In this document: positions 14,501 through 32,380 of the stretch, piece by piece
Numbering within the stretch: position 1 is the stretch's first letter
Layout of the letters: each line of letters begins with the position of its first letter
Origin: Apostichopus japonicus
Taxonomy: Eukaryota > Echinodermata > Holothuroidea > Aspidochirotida > Stichopodidae
NCBI RefSeq assembly: GCF_037975245.1
Contig: NC_092561.1
Span: 4,762,001-4,826,000, forward strand
Reading direction: 5' to 3'
Length of the DNA stretch: 64,000 bases
The notes under the pieces: generated by a model
Databases searched by the model: none
The model's input: only the letters and a program-made list of their open reading frames with translations
What the model was told of the DNA's origin: nothing
Translations under genes and position numbers: made by a program

Positions 14501-14989
14501 GTAAAAGGTATAGCAGCTGACAGAGACAATACTTAATGATCTTAATCGACAGTATAAGGTGAGGCATAGAGTCAATACTTTTGATATTAAACCGAACATA
14601 TAAGGTGAGTTATACAAGTTTTTTCACACAATACTTAATACGTTTTAATTCACAGTATAAGGTGAGTTATTTAAGTTTTGTGAGCCATTCCCAGTTCTAG
14701 ATTCCAATTTTTCGTCGACCAGATGTTAACACTTTGTGGCATCCATCAAGCAAATATGATAACAAAAAGTATTCATAAATTGGTCTTTTATTCGATATTT
14801 GACGATAAAGGTTGATATAATACACTGTTGTAGATATAAATACATATGTATTTGCCGATTTATATAGCAAGGAAGCGAAATTACAAACTTACCCGACGTT
14901 GAAGTGGCTAACGTCACCATTAGAACAAGTACGCAAACTTCCATCATGAGTTTCCTTCCCCTTACCGATATGTTACCGGCTGCTACCAT
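238..14989 (-). CDS. Tie-like receptor, N-terminal half (signal peptide, 2 Ig, 3 EGF; 3' part off the left edge)
   Basis: Six exons read in one frame: 14989..14893, 6281..5913, 5384..5151, 4887..4762, 3862..3698 and 372..238. Each has AG/GT borders, and every junction is phase 1. The order is signal peptide, two Ig-type modules and three consecutive EGF modules, the layout at the N-terminus of Tie1/Tie2 angiopoietin receptor kinases. EGF2 carries FCLEDPYGCSCAPGF, very close to the same place in vertebrate Tie2, and Ig2 has the PQDSGVY core. In Tie receptors FN3 repeats, a transmembrane helix and a tyrosine kinase follow; these would lie left of base 1 and cannot be seen. The product would be a secreted or membrane ectodomain. 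A soluble or kinase-less Tie-like paralogue is possible. Homology is by recognition of motifs, not a search; unnoticed small exons are possible. Confidence 0.75.
2456..2534. repeat. (TA)n microsatellite
   Basis: About 39 uninterrupted TA units after AGGGAAACA. Other long (TA)n tracts lie near 6828-6850, 22027-22162, 23632-23680, 25435-25630 and 34040-34085. Confidence 0.95.
2947..3180 (+). repeat. tRNA-derived SINE, copy 1
   Basis: The head TGGAGTG...GGTTAACGCCGGTGCC resembles a Pol III A box, and CCCCGGTTCCAGTCACTCC a B box. A ~165-bp body follows, including GACTGACTTCGGTCAGCTTG and GGCATCTTCGCGAGTTCCTGC, and then an A/T-rich tail. A second copy in opposite orientation is at 18555-18806 and shares almost the whole unit. 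Confidence 0.8.
3698..3862 (-). CDS. Tie-like gene exon 5: EGF module 2
   Basis: A 165-base phase 1-1 exon starting SGPNCFGKNCQYNC and ending FCLEDPYGCSCAPGFNGLDC. The DPYGCSC block is the most diagnostic Tie-family motif in the window. There is an eight- to ten-residue insertion (GDPELVDLGFNPD) between the first and second cysteine groups compared with a minimal EGF. Confidence 0.82.
4762..4887 (-). CDS. Tie-like gene exon 4: EGF module 1
   Basis: A 126-base phase 1-1 exon with EGF cysteines in the sequence NCEVSCICYNGGVC and then DGSCICPPGFSGERCE. The DGxCICPPGFSG block is a near match to EGF1 of Tie receptors. The donor is T|GTAAGTAT and the acceptor follows GTCCAAAG. Confidence 0.8.
5151..5384 (-). 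CDS. Tie-like gene exon 3: second Ig-type module
   Basis: A 234-base phase 1-1 exon. It contains a W in KVNWRKDG and the D-x-G-x-Y core TPQDSGVYECY, followed by a strand ending RVIVR just before the EGF block. Vertebrate Tie2 Ig2 ends with a closely similar PQDAGVY core and LIVRR before its first EGF. The first Ig cysteine is not visible, which is also true of this atypical domain in Tie proteins. Strong TTTACAG acceptor and GTAAGTAT donor. Confidence 0.72.
5913..6281 (-). CDS. Tie-like gene exon 2: first Ig-type module
   Basis: A 369-base phase 1-1 exon of about 122 codons. It has an N-terminal FTC strand and a C-terminal NGIYACKAG strand, the two cysteines expected of an Ig fold, separated by a long basic stretch. 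In Tie2 the first Ig domain has the same long spacing and a similar GAYFCEG ending. The acceptor follows TTGTACCAAAG and the donor is A|GTAAGTAC. Confidence 0.7.
6904..6975 (-). tRNA. tRNA-like sequence, anticodon position ATA (probable pseudogene)
   Basis: The reverse complement folds as a 72-nt cloverleaf. The acceptor GCGTCCA pairs with TGGAGGC except for a G-G mismatch at the third pair. The anticodon stem is CCCGC/GCGGG around a seven-base loop ATATAAA, and the T arm is CCGGG-TTCGAAT-CCCGG. The D stem has only about three pairs. An ATA anticodon would read the tyrosine codon TAT, which is not normal, since eukaryotic tRNA-Tyr uses GTA with an intron. A TTTT terminator lies eight bases downstream (6894-6897). 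A degenerate gene or SINE head is more likely than a working tRNA. Confidence 0.5.
6985..7166. repeat. Foldback partner of the tRNA-like sequence
   Basis: CCAGAGGTTCGAAACCGG near 6985 is matched in inverted orientation by TTTCGAACCTCTG near 7115-7128. It is followed at about 7128-7166 by CCGCATATAAAGCCCGGG and TTCGAGTCCCGGTGAAGGC, a plus-strand copy of the 3' half of the neighbouring tRNA-like sequence. Confidence 0.6.
8437..9259 (+). repeat. ~0.8-0.95 kb dispersed/tandem repeat, copy A (5'-truncated)
   Basis: Shares, in order, the ATTGCTGGTAAGG block, CATCTGAAACCTGAGCC, the TTCCAGCTTTTGGAAAGTAC block, CAGGTTCGCGAGAGGCGC, the GGGCATTG/GGCACTGCGC block, clustered TTATCAGTCGA-type palindromes and the TTGGACATTTGGCTTGCC tail with copies B-D. 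The segment 8880-8975 has its own extra GGGCACTGC iterations. Short ORFs recur at the same place in each copy but have no conserved ATG and drift at the ends, so the unit looks non-coding. Confidence 0.8.
9260..10235 (+). repeat. Dispersed/tandem repeat, copy B plus start of a further unit
   Basis: Begins with TTACAAACCCCACGGACGATG and ends with the TTGGACATTTGGCTTGCC tail. It then restarts with CCTTACAAGCCCGTCGGACGATGCC at about 10196, showing a head-to-tail arrangement. The second head is cut off by the LINE remnant that follows. Confidence 0.8.
10250..12460 (+). pseudogene. Decayed LINE (L1/Tx1-type reverse transcriptase) remnant
   Basis: Translated fragments in shifting frames keep landmarks of LINE ORF2. 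These are RAQWIEEGENPSISFLNLDKR with a KRNN run (10420-10611, the linker before RT), ALKSMKNNNPG and EFYKFFWNELG (around 10710-10790), and LIPKGDKPRNF (around 11490-11520). A block near 11620 reads ISFDQRGFK, and W-rich 3' fragments lie near 12180-12350. Many stops and frameshifts are present, and about 600 bases without RT similarity lie at 10880-11460, so the copy is dead. Clade assignment is by motif only. Confidence 0.65.
12583..12895. repeat. Penelope-like element fragment with terminal inverted motifs
   Basis: GGCAGGATCTTCTTCAGAGGCTAA with AAGTAACAGTAACAGAAGG at the left is repeated in inverse near 12825-12890, where GAAGATCCTGCTAGGATCG and AAACGTCAGGCC occur. The same sequence, including GACAGAAACACGCACGGAATACAGACAAG, recurs at 26805-27190. 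CTGAAGA, a GATCC/GGATC stem and GAAAC on the plus strand resemble half of a hammerhead-ribozyme core, which Penelope-like elements are known to carry. There is one extra A at the junction and no second half was found. Confidence 0.4.
13145..14035. repeat. 46-bp minisatellite array, left part
   Basis: The unit is AATACTTATGATCTCTCATT, then GAAAGTATAAGGTGAGCTAAAGAACC (46 bp). About 17 near-identical head-to-tail copies run from about 13145 to 13912, then more diverged units to 14035. It lies in Tie-like intron 1, less than 1 kb downstream of the signal-peptide exon. Units differ by single substitutions (GGAGAG/GGTGAG, AGAGCC/AGAACC). Confidence 0.95.
14036..14392. mobile_element. hAT-type MITE inserted in the minisatellite
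   Basis: The 357-bp insertion begins CAGTGGCGTAGGAA and ends TTCCTACGCCCTTG, imperfect inverted termini of about 14 bp. It is flanked by the 8-bp direct repeat CTCATGAT at 14028-14035 and 14393-14400, and the satellite unit resumes across the junction. An 8-bp target duplication and a CAGTGG start are typical of hAT elements. The interior is G/C-homopolymer rich and codes for nothing. Confidence 0.85.
14401..14680. repeat. 46-bp minisatellite array, right diverged part
   Basis: Diverged units (GAAAGTATAAGGTAAGGTATAGAACC, AGTATAAGGTGAGGCATAGAG and similar) continue after the MITE until about 14680 and fade into unique sequence before the signal-peptide exon. Confidence 0.7.
14893..14989 (-). 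CDS. Tie-like gene exon 1: signal peptide
   Basis: The ATG at 14989 begins a basic stretch (R, R, K) before a second in-frame ATG pair at 14947. A hydrophobic core VCVLVLMVTLA and small residues TSTSG follow, then a GTAAGT donor after one base of the next codon. Either ATG gives a plausible signal peptide: 14989 adds a longer basic n-region, while 14947 gives a compact one. The donor phase matches the Ig1 exon acceptor at 6281, 8.6 kb away. Linkage to that exon is inferred from strand, phase and the absence of another candidate. Confidence 0.6.
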
Positions 14990-14999
14990 TCTAGTCTAC

Positions 15000-15605
15000 C
15001 AGGCTAGTGGCGTCCAAATCAGATCTGAAATATTGCCTTTTTTTTTGCACCCCTTACCATATAAGATGAAGGATGACAAGTGGTTGAAGTATCTTCGCGT
15101 CGGTTCCTCACCCAGCTATGGCAAAAAAGTCCGGCAATACCCGGTATCATATGCAATTAGACAGGTCATTTGATATGCACGATATCAGATTGGCTGAATA
15201 TTCATAACCTGCGAATATCTATCAACCGGAAAGTATGTGAAATGTAATCAGCTTGTTTACAGCCGAAGCTGGTATATCTGTTTCCGAGAAATCATGATCG
15301 CTTTGCTCTTCATTAAAATTGAGTTTACGTAATATAAAAAAAAATAGAATTTGCCGAAAGAAACTTTTCTGAACAAAACAATGACACAAAACCAAGGTGA
15401 CGTGCTAGGTTTGTGGTGTTATATATATAATAGTAATAAGTATAGAATTTCTTGCATTCAGCATCGTGCAAGCGAAACACATTTTCTGTTTCTTACCAAC
15501 ATCAATAAAATTTGCCAATTCTACCTTGATCGTTCGCGTATTTTCATAATTGTATGCATTTCGTATGACGCGTATCCATTAACTCTCTACATTATTACTT
15601 TAACA
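15000..15605. other. Region upstream of Tie-like exon 1
   Basis: Expected 5' UTR and promoter of the minus-strand Tie-like gene. No convincing TATA box or known site was recognised. The stretch to 15605 is unique sequence before repeat copy C. Confidence 0.3.
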
Positions 15606-16665
15606 TTCCTTACAAGCCCGACGGACGATGCCTCTAAATGTAACTGACGTTATCTAGGCAAATTATTTAGCTACAACATGTTTCTGACCATATTATGAAT
15701 ATTCAATCTTCTTGAAATGATCGAGATTGATTCAAAGGTTTATAGAAAAGGTTTGTTGAATGTAATGTAGACTAATGTTGCTGGCAAGGGGTATCATAAT
15801 ACCATATTAACCAAATGAGAACCATTGTATTTGAGCTTGCATCTGAAACCTGAGCCGAATAACTCTGTAAACAAATTAGTGAAGGTACAAAAAAAGGTTC
15901 CACGTACAGACGGTTTTACAATAATCCATTCCAAAAAGCAAACTGGCAAAAAATCACGCTTTCCATTTTAACTTTGAATGAGATTCTGAACTTTCCAGCT
16001 TTTGGAAAGTACAACGTTTTAGTACTTTCGAACAGAATATTCAAATTGACAAAAATGAACTCAAATAGCTACTTTTTACAGGGTGACAGGTTCGCAAAAG
16101 GCGCTAATTTTGTCAGAAACACAAAAGTGTGCCGCTTGTTTCAAGACTAAAGCTCAACCGGTTGCAACAGTGCGCCGATTATATACCACGTGTCAGGTTC
16201 CTTTAGGTACTTTATTTGAAATACGGACAGGTACCGGTCATTGCACAGGTGTCTGGCACTGCGCAGAAGGTTGGACACGGCCTGACATGCTTATGATGGC
16301 CTATGATCTATACAATGGCACTACTCTGGATAAACTTGGATTATCAATTGAAAATCTTGGACTTTCGGTTGATATTCCAAGTTTTATTCGAGAATCCAGG
16401 TTTATCAGACTGAGTCAAAAATTCAGAATCAGTCGAAAATTCATTATCAGTCGATATTATCAATGAACCTTGATTCTTGATAAACCTGGATTTCCAACCG
16501 CTAAACATGGTTTTTGTATTTATTGGACATTTGGCTTGCCATACACATTGTCCCTACATTTGTGACTATCATCCAATTTCATGTTTTGATTTTTACTTTC
16601 TTTGAACAAACGTATCTCTACAAGAATGACGTATTTAAAGTGTGAGAAACATGATGAGACAAGAC
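15606..16665 (+). repeat. Dispersed/tandem repeat, copy C
   Basis: Same unit as copy B, starting CCTTACAAGCCCGACGGACG. After the tail it extends through ACATTTGTGACTATCATCC to AACATGATGAGACAAGAC. It lies upstream of the Tie-like signal-peptide exon, on the opposite side from copies A and B. Confidence 0.8.
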
Positions 16666-17465
16666 TAATGTTGCTGGCAAGGGGTATCATAATACCATAT
16701 TAACCAAATGAGAACCATTGTATTTGAGCTTGCATCTGAAACCTGAGCCGAATAACTCTGTAAACAAATTAGTGAAGGTACAAAGAAGGTTCCACGTACA
16801 GACGGTTTTACAATAATCCATTCCAAAAGCAGAATATTCAAATTGACAAAAATGAACTCAAATAGCTACTTTCTACAGGGTGACAGGTTCGCAAAAGGCG
16901 ATAATTTTGTCAGAAACACAAAAGTGTGCCGCTTGTTTCAAGACTAAAGCTCAACCGGTTGCAATAGTGCGCCGATTATATACCACGTGTCCGGTTCCTT
17001 TAGGTAATTTATTTGAAATACGGACAGGTACCGGTCATTGCACAGGTGTCTGGCACTGCGCAGAAGGTTGGACACGGCCTGACATAGCCTATGATCTATA
17101 CAATGGCACTACTCTATATATGAATGTGGGTAAACTTGGATTATCAATTGAAAATCTTGGACTTTCGGTTGATATTCCAAGTTTTATCGAGAATCCAGGT
17201 TTATCAGACTGAGTCAAAAATTTAGAATCAGTCGAAAATTCATTATCAGTCGATATTATCAATGAACCTTGATTCTTGACTGATAAACCTGGATTATCAA
17301 CCGCTAAACATGGTTTTTGTACTTATTGGACACTTGGCTTGCCATACACATTGTCCCTACATTTGTGACTATCATCCAATTTCATCTTTTGATTTTTACT
17401 TTCTTTGAACAGACGTATCTCTACAAGAATGACGTATTTAAAGTGTGAGAAACATGATGAGAAAA
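16666..17465 (+). repeat. Dispersed/tandem repeat, copy D
   Basis: Near-identical duplicate of copy C at a period of about 803 bp. The block ACATTTGTGACTATC recurs at 16556 and 17359. Copy D lacks roughly 100 bases present in copy C, including the CTTTTGGAAAGTAC block. Confidence 0.85.
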
Positions 17466-18554
17466 AACATCTAGCATATTGCAACCTGCTCTGTCCTATA
17501 GTTGCTTTATTTTTCTTTCCTTTTTTTGGCTTTGTTGTTTGTATGTTTGCAGCTCTTTTGAAGAGGATGTCTTTCTAATATATCTTTTCTAATTTGAACC
17601 ACTTTTTGTCCATTAAGAAAAATGTCATAATTAGAAAAAAACGATCCATTATCACTGGAAATGCCTGGAATGCCATTTTTCAATACAATTGAATATTTGC
17701 TTTACGCATGGCCATCATCACGGGGTTTAGGGGCAAGGGTTTGGGGGGATGGCCCCTCCACCTACGATTTGAGTGAGAAAATTAAGGAAGTGTAAAAAAG
17801 TAAAAAAGTGGTAATGAAAGTCAAGAAACAGGTGTCAGGCCCGTACGGAGAGGGTTGGGCAGTGATGACATTTTCAAGGTCAGGGTAGTTTCTTCCAGCT
17901 ACCTCGGGGTTGTTATTAGCAAACAAAAATATATGGAACTCATCACAGATAGGTCACGGACTTAATGTCATGTAGAAGTAATGTAGATCAAAAGTCATTG
18001 GTACTGGTTTTTTGTTTGTTGGTTTTTTTTGGGGGGGGAGGGGGTGTTTCAAAATATATGAAAATTAAAATTCTACTCCTCTTTATTGAGACTCAATAAA
18101 GAATCATTAACTTGTTAGCCATGTGAAATTTATTTAACTACAAAATATAATGAAAATTTAAAAATTATTTCCAAGTAAGTTTACTACTCGGTGCGAGCCA
18201 ATGGTTATGATCATATTGTAAACGGCGAGGTTATGTTGAGTAGAAATTGGCAACCGAAGCTTTGCATAAAACCTTAATACCAGTAATTGCTTCATATTGT
18301 GTATCGTGTAATGTAACTAACTAACAAACATACACGTTTCAAATAACATATATAATTTACTACCTGTATTACACAGGGGTGTCTTCTTAATGTTTATATT
18401 TACAACATTAAATACATATACCGAAATAACATATGGCACGCTGGTCAAGAGACTGGCTATAGCCTAATATAAAAATATATAAAAAATGAATTGATCCACT
18501 CTCAACCTCAGTCCCCTTGCATCGACATTGTGGCTGTGTGATCATGTGTGTATG
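17466..18554. repeat. Dispersed repeat shared with 57690-58170, then unique sequence
   Basis: TGTTTGCAGCTCTTTTGAAGAGGAT, TTTGAACCACTTT, ATGCCATAATTAGAAA-like blocks and a homopolymer-rich GGGGCAAGGGTTTGGGG tail occur in the same order as at 57690-58170. From about 17900 to 18554 no gene was seen. Confidence 0.6.
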
Positions 18555-18806
18555 TTTGTATGTATGTAGGCCTATTTTAGATCCTCCTGCATGCAAGAAG
18601 GAACTCGCGAAGAAGCCTCATTGGCTTATCAAAGCCGCGAGCTGACCGAAGTCAGTCTCTTACATTCATATTTAACGTCCATGATTATGAATTGTCAATT
18701 GTCAACAACTCTGTAACTAGACGACATACATAAATCTTGGAGTGACTCGAACCGGGGACCTTATGATTGGAAGGCACCGGTGTTAACCACTGAGCTAGCA
18801 CTCCAC
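18555..18806 (-). repeat. tRNA-derived SINE, copy 2
   Basis: Reverse-complement copy of the element at 2947-3180. The promoter boxes are better preserved: A-box region TAGCTCAGTGGTTAACACC and B-box GGTTCGAGTCACTCC. It lies just outside the 3' end of the SH2-adaptor gene. Confidence 0.8.
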
Positions 18807-18940
18807 ATGGCGCGCATGACGCGCATACGGTTACGTCAAATGTGTATCATGTCTCTTTGGAAAGGGAATAGCCTACTGCTGTTTGAATGCTTATGACGTA
18901 TGGTAAATCGTTTCCAAAAGTAATTTTCATGCATAGAGCT

Positions 18941-28881
<9,941 letters not shown>

Positions 28882-29634
28882 AACTGGTCATCAAAGCTCC
28901 TCTAATTCTTTCGATCAGACTGTTCATGAACAGTTGGTCTAGAAGGGGCAAAACGTTACGACAGATTATTACATGATATGAGACGTTTTATAGACTGTTA
29001 TTTTCACATGGGCGTCGATTTGCTTCTCAAAATTCCTTGCTGATGTGTCTCAGCATCGGTCTCAGAAAATCGGGAAAATTTATGTTACGACCCGCCCTGT
29101 GAGAAGGCTGTCAAAGTCCTAAGTGTTAATGAGTATTGAAATATATTTATTTAGACCAGTATATATGGACGCTTTCAGTTATTTGTGTGAGGGTGCGGAG
29201 TATTGTCCAGGTTACTATACTGAAACTATATATGCTTAGTAAATTGTTTACGAGTACTGCAGTATATATTTCTGAAATTTCGGACGAATCTCACTATCGA
29301 TCAGTATATTTTCAGTGACGAAAATGTTACTAAAACTTAAGTTGTAGTCAGGCTTACCTGGCTTACCATGGGGCTATTTTCATGATTTCTTATGCCTGAT
29401 TGAGTGATAAGGACAATGTCGTTCCTAGGTGTCCGTAAAGTTATAACATATTAACTGAACAGTTAATAATTTTGCATGAAATTGCTACTATCTTTTAAAG
29501 CGTTACATCATCTTTATATCGTTTCCATTGTTATAGCAGCCACTTGGGACAATTCTTTCTATATACTGTACTTACATGTCCCGCGTCAATGTACTTGTAT
29601 TGTCAGTATGAGTAGTATGAATATCATGTTATTA
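28882..29634. other. Upstream region of the SH2-adaptor gene
   Basis: Presumed 5' UTR and promoter of the minus-strand adaptor gene, followed by AT-rich sequence. No specific site was recognised. Confidence 0.3.
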
Positions 29635-31150
29635 TCAATTAAAATTTGAGGAACTGTTCATACTGTCAATACGAGTGCTTTGAATCATGAATGGGCGCCT
29701 CAATGCAGTTTAGAGAGGTATTAGCATTAGAAAACTGTCCCAACTGGCTGCATTGCCAAGAAATGTTCTACTCGAAAGACATTTTTCCCCATGATAAACA
29801 ATTTATAGCCTGCAGTACTTACATGGGGTATATTCACACGAATATATATGTGCACACCACATCCAAAGAGATGTGTATTTCAACTTGATGTCCGCCGTAC
29901 AAACTGTGAAGTCTCCTTGCATCAAATTGTGCACAGTATTTAATTGAAGTGGTACGTTGCAATCCTTTCGTATCGGTGGGTTGCCTTATGCTATATGTGG
30001 TAATAGTTTTAAAACAAGGTACATGTATAGGGGTGTACTAACACCATTAAATGAACTTTGATTCTGTTTGTCAAGCGATCATCATATCCCGGTAGATGTA
30101 CTTCCTTTACGGTATCACGTGATAAGTTATGACTATGCTTTTATCAGAATAAGTGTATTTATATAGTATGCTATAACGTCATTTGGCACAAACATCTATT
30201 TGCGAGAATAAGTCCTTTGCTAGAAATAGTGCATTTGTCAGAATTTATAAGTCAATAAATATAAGAAAAATTACGATGAACAAATCTGTTATTGTTTTCC
30301 TAAAGCTTAACAGTTCATATTATACGTTAGTCGTCTAACGTAGCCATATTCCATCTCAAAGCCACCGGAGGATAGTATAGGTATCATGATCATGAAAATA
30401 TAATTGACGACACTTCCTGCACATCTGTATATGACATATGTATAGGCCTACATGTGGTTTGAATTCATGTTTCTATCAATTAAAAGGTGAGGAACTGTTC
30501 ATACTGTCAATACGGGTGCTTTGAAGCATGATTTGGGAGGACAGTTTAGAGAGGTATGAGCGTTAGAAAACTCCCATTATAAATAAGTTATAGCCTGCAG
30601 TACTTACATGTGTTATATGTACGCGGTTATATATACCCGTATCTATATAGGCACACCGCATCCAGTGAGATGTAAATTCCATCTTGATGTTAGTTGTACA
30701 AACTGTAAAGTCTTCTTGCATCCAATTGTACACAGTATTTAATTGCACTTCAGTTAATTCAATGTGACAGCACAGAGTTTTATGCCTACGTGTCCGCTGC
30801 ACTGACGTGGCACCAAAAGATCCTTTCGTATCGGTGGAAAAAAAATACATATAGTGGGTGTACTAACACCACTACTGAACTTTGATTCTGTTTGTCAATA
30901 TAAGCATATCCTCAGAAACTAGGTTTCATTTGTGGTTCATGTATCCTTTCTTTTTAAGTCAATAATTATAGGAAACCCAAGATGACGACGAACAAATCTG
31001 TTATTGTTGTTCTATAATGCTTAACACGTCATATTATACGTAAGTCGTCTAACGTAGCCATATTCCATCTCAAAGCCACAGGGGGAATATTATAGATATC
31101 ATGATCATGAAAACTATGAAACTTCATGCATATCTTTAAATGACATAGGA
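29635..31150 (+). repeat. Diverged tandem duplication (two ~0.75-0.84 kb units)
   Basis: The block ATCAATTAAAATTTGAGGAAC with CTGTTCATACTGTCAATACG at 29635 recurs at about 30476. So do TTATAGCCTGCAGTACTTACATG, the GAGATGTGTATTTCAACTTG-like block, and the terminal GTCGTCTAACGTAGCCATATT block with ATCATGATCATGAAAA (about 30330 and 31047). The units carry several indels. No conserved reading frame spans both, so I see no gene. Confidence 0.8.
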
Positions 31151-32380
31151 GGTAGGCCTTGGGACAGTCACTGTTTGCCACAACAGCTACGGCAACCTTT
31201 TGACACTACACCAAACGTGTAGTGAGACCGTACAAGCTCTCACTCTAACATAGGTAATTTGTACTCGTATTCGCACTCGCGAATCAGTGTTCTCATATTA
31301 GTACCGGGGCCATTTTGAATAGTAGTCATAGGCGTAGGAGGCTGGAGCTGCAGCTTCACCCGAAGATATTGCCGTGAAAATTCGGGCAATATGCTGATAT
31401 TGTTTCGGGCACAGCAATAATTGAAATAATCTTGTTTGATGAGAATCAGTAGTTCTGTAGAAAACTCAGCCTCAGGTAATTAGACTAACGTTCTAAACTT
31501 GCCCGACTAATCCGACATTGATGTTGTGGAGTTTTGACACAGTTTGAACTCCATGGTTTCCTTCCATGTCCAATACTTTGTTGTGATATGTATCACTGTT
31601 GCAATTCTTTATAACGATTTCGATCCACCAGTATGCCTTTCCACATTGGTTACATTTTTCGGGCATATCGTAACAGCCCCCGCCCGCCCCCCCCCCTCCC
31701 CAAGCATAGTGGGCGTCTACACCCATGATGGTAGTAGTAGCAACGATGGACTGACGGTGATCTTGGTCTTTGGCAGAACAAAATCTGATCGAATTGTGCT
31801 AAGAAAAGTCCTACAGCAAATATTTACAGTCTACCTCAATATAATAATTTCAATAGTAGCTAAAATTCTAACCAAGTTATATATTTACATATATCTACCT
31901 AAACGGATTCCTAAACTAGTTAGCAATCATTTTTGAAATGTTCAACTTTAAAATATCGTTTTTGAGTGTGTTTTATTGGCAATTTCACCAACTGGCTATA
32001 CAGGTTAAAACTCAGCGAAGGACTGTATATTCATACAAATAAATACACGTTCCTGTTCTTCAGAGTAGCCTAACCCACTTACTAATTAAAGTAGTAAACA
32101 TCGGAAAATAACAGAAGTTTGAAGAATGCCTCAGTTCTGCCGAGATATTAAAACCCTGTAACTATATCAAATGCCCTATTGATGATAACTAAAAAGTATG
32201 TTATTAAAAAGGCCATTTTGTTGTAAAAAACTTTAAATACTGAGATTTGTGATTGAGAATGGACCGGGATCTATTTGTCTGAAGGTTTTTCCTCAAACAT
32301 TACGCCCCACCCCGCCACCTCCACTTCACCACACAAACACTCTCTACTCAGATTGAACCCTCTTCCGCCGCACACACACT
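31151..32380. other. Stretch downstream of the LRR gene
   Basis: Contains a C-run (31678-31697) and several short frames without support. It presumably includes the 3' UTR of the minus-strand LRR gene next to 32380. No other gene was recognised. Confidence 0.35.

Noticed and set aside
9729-17212. Recurrent frames beginning TGSQKALILSETQKCAACFKTKAQP in three repeat copies
   Set aside because: The frames start at GTG rather than ATG, end at different places in each copy and are missing or altered in copy A. The similarity is nucleotide-level repeat identity.
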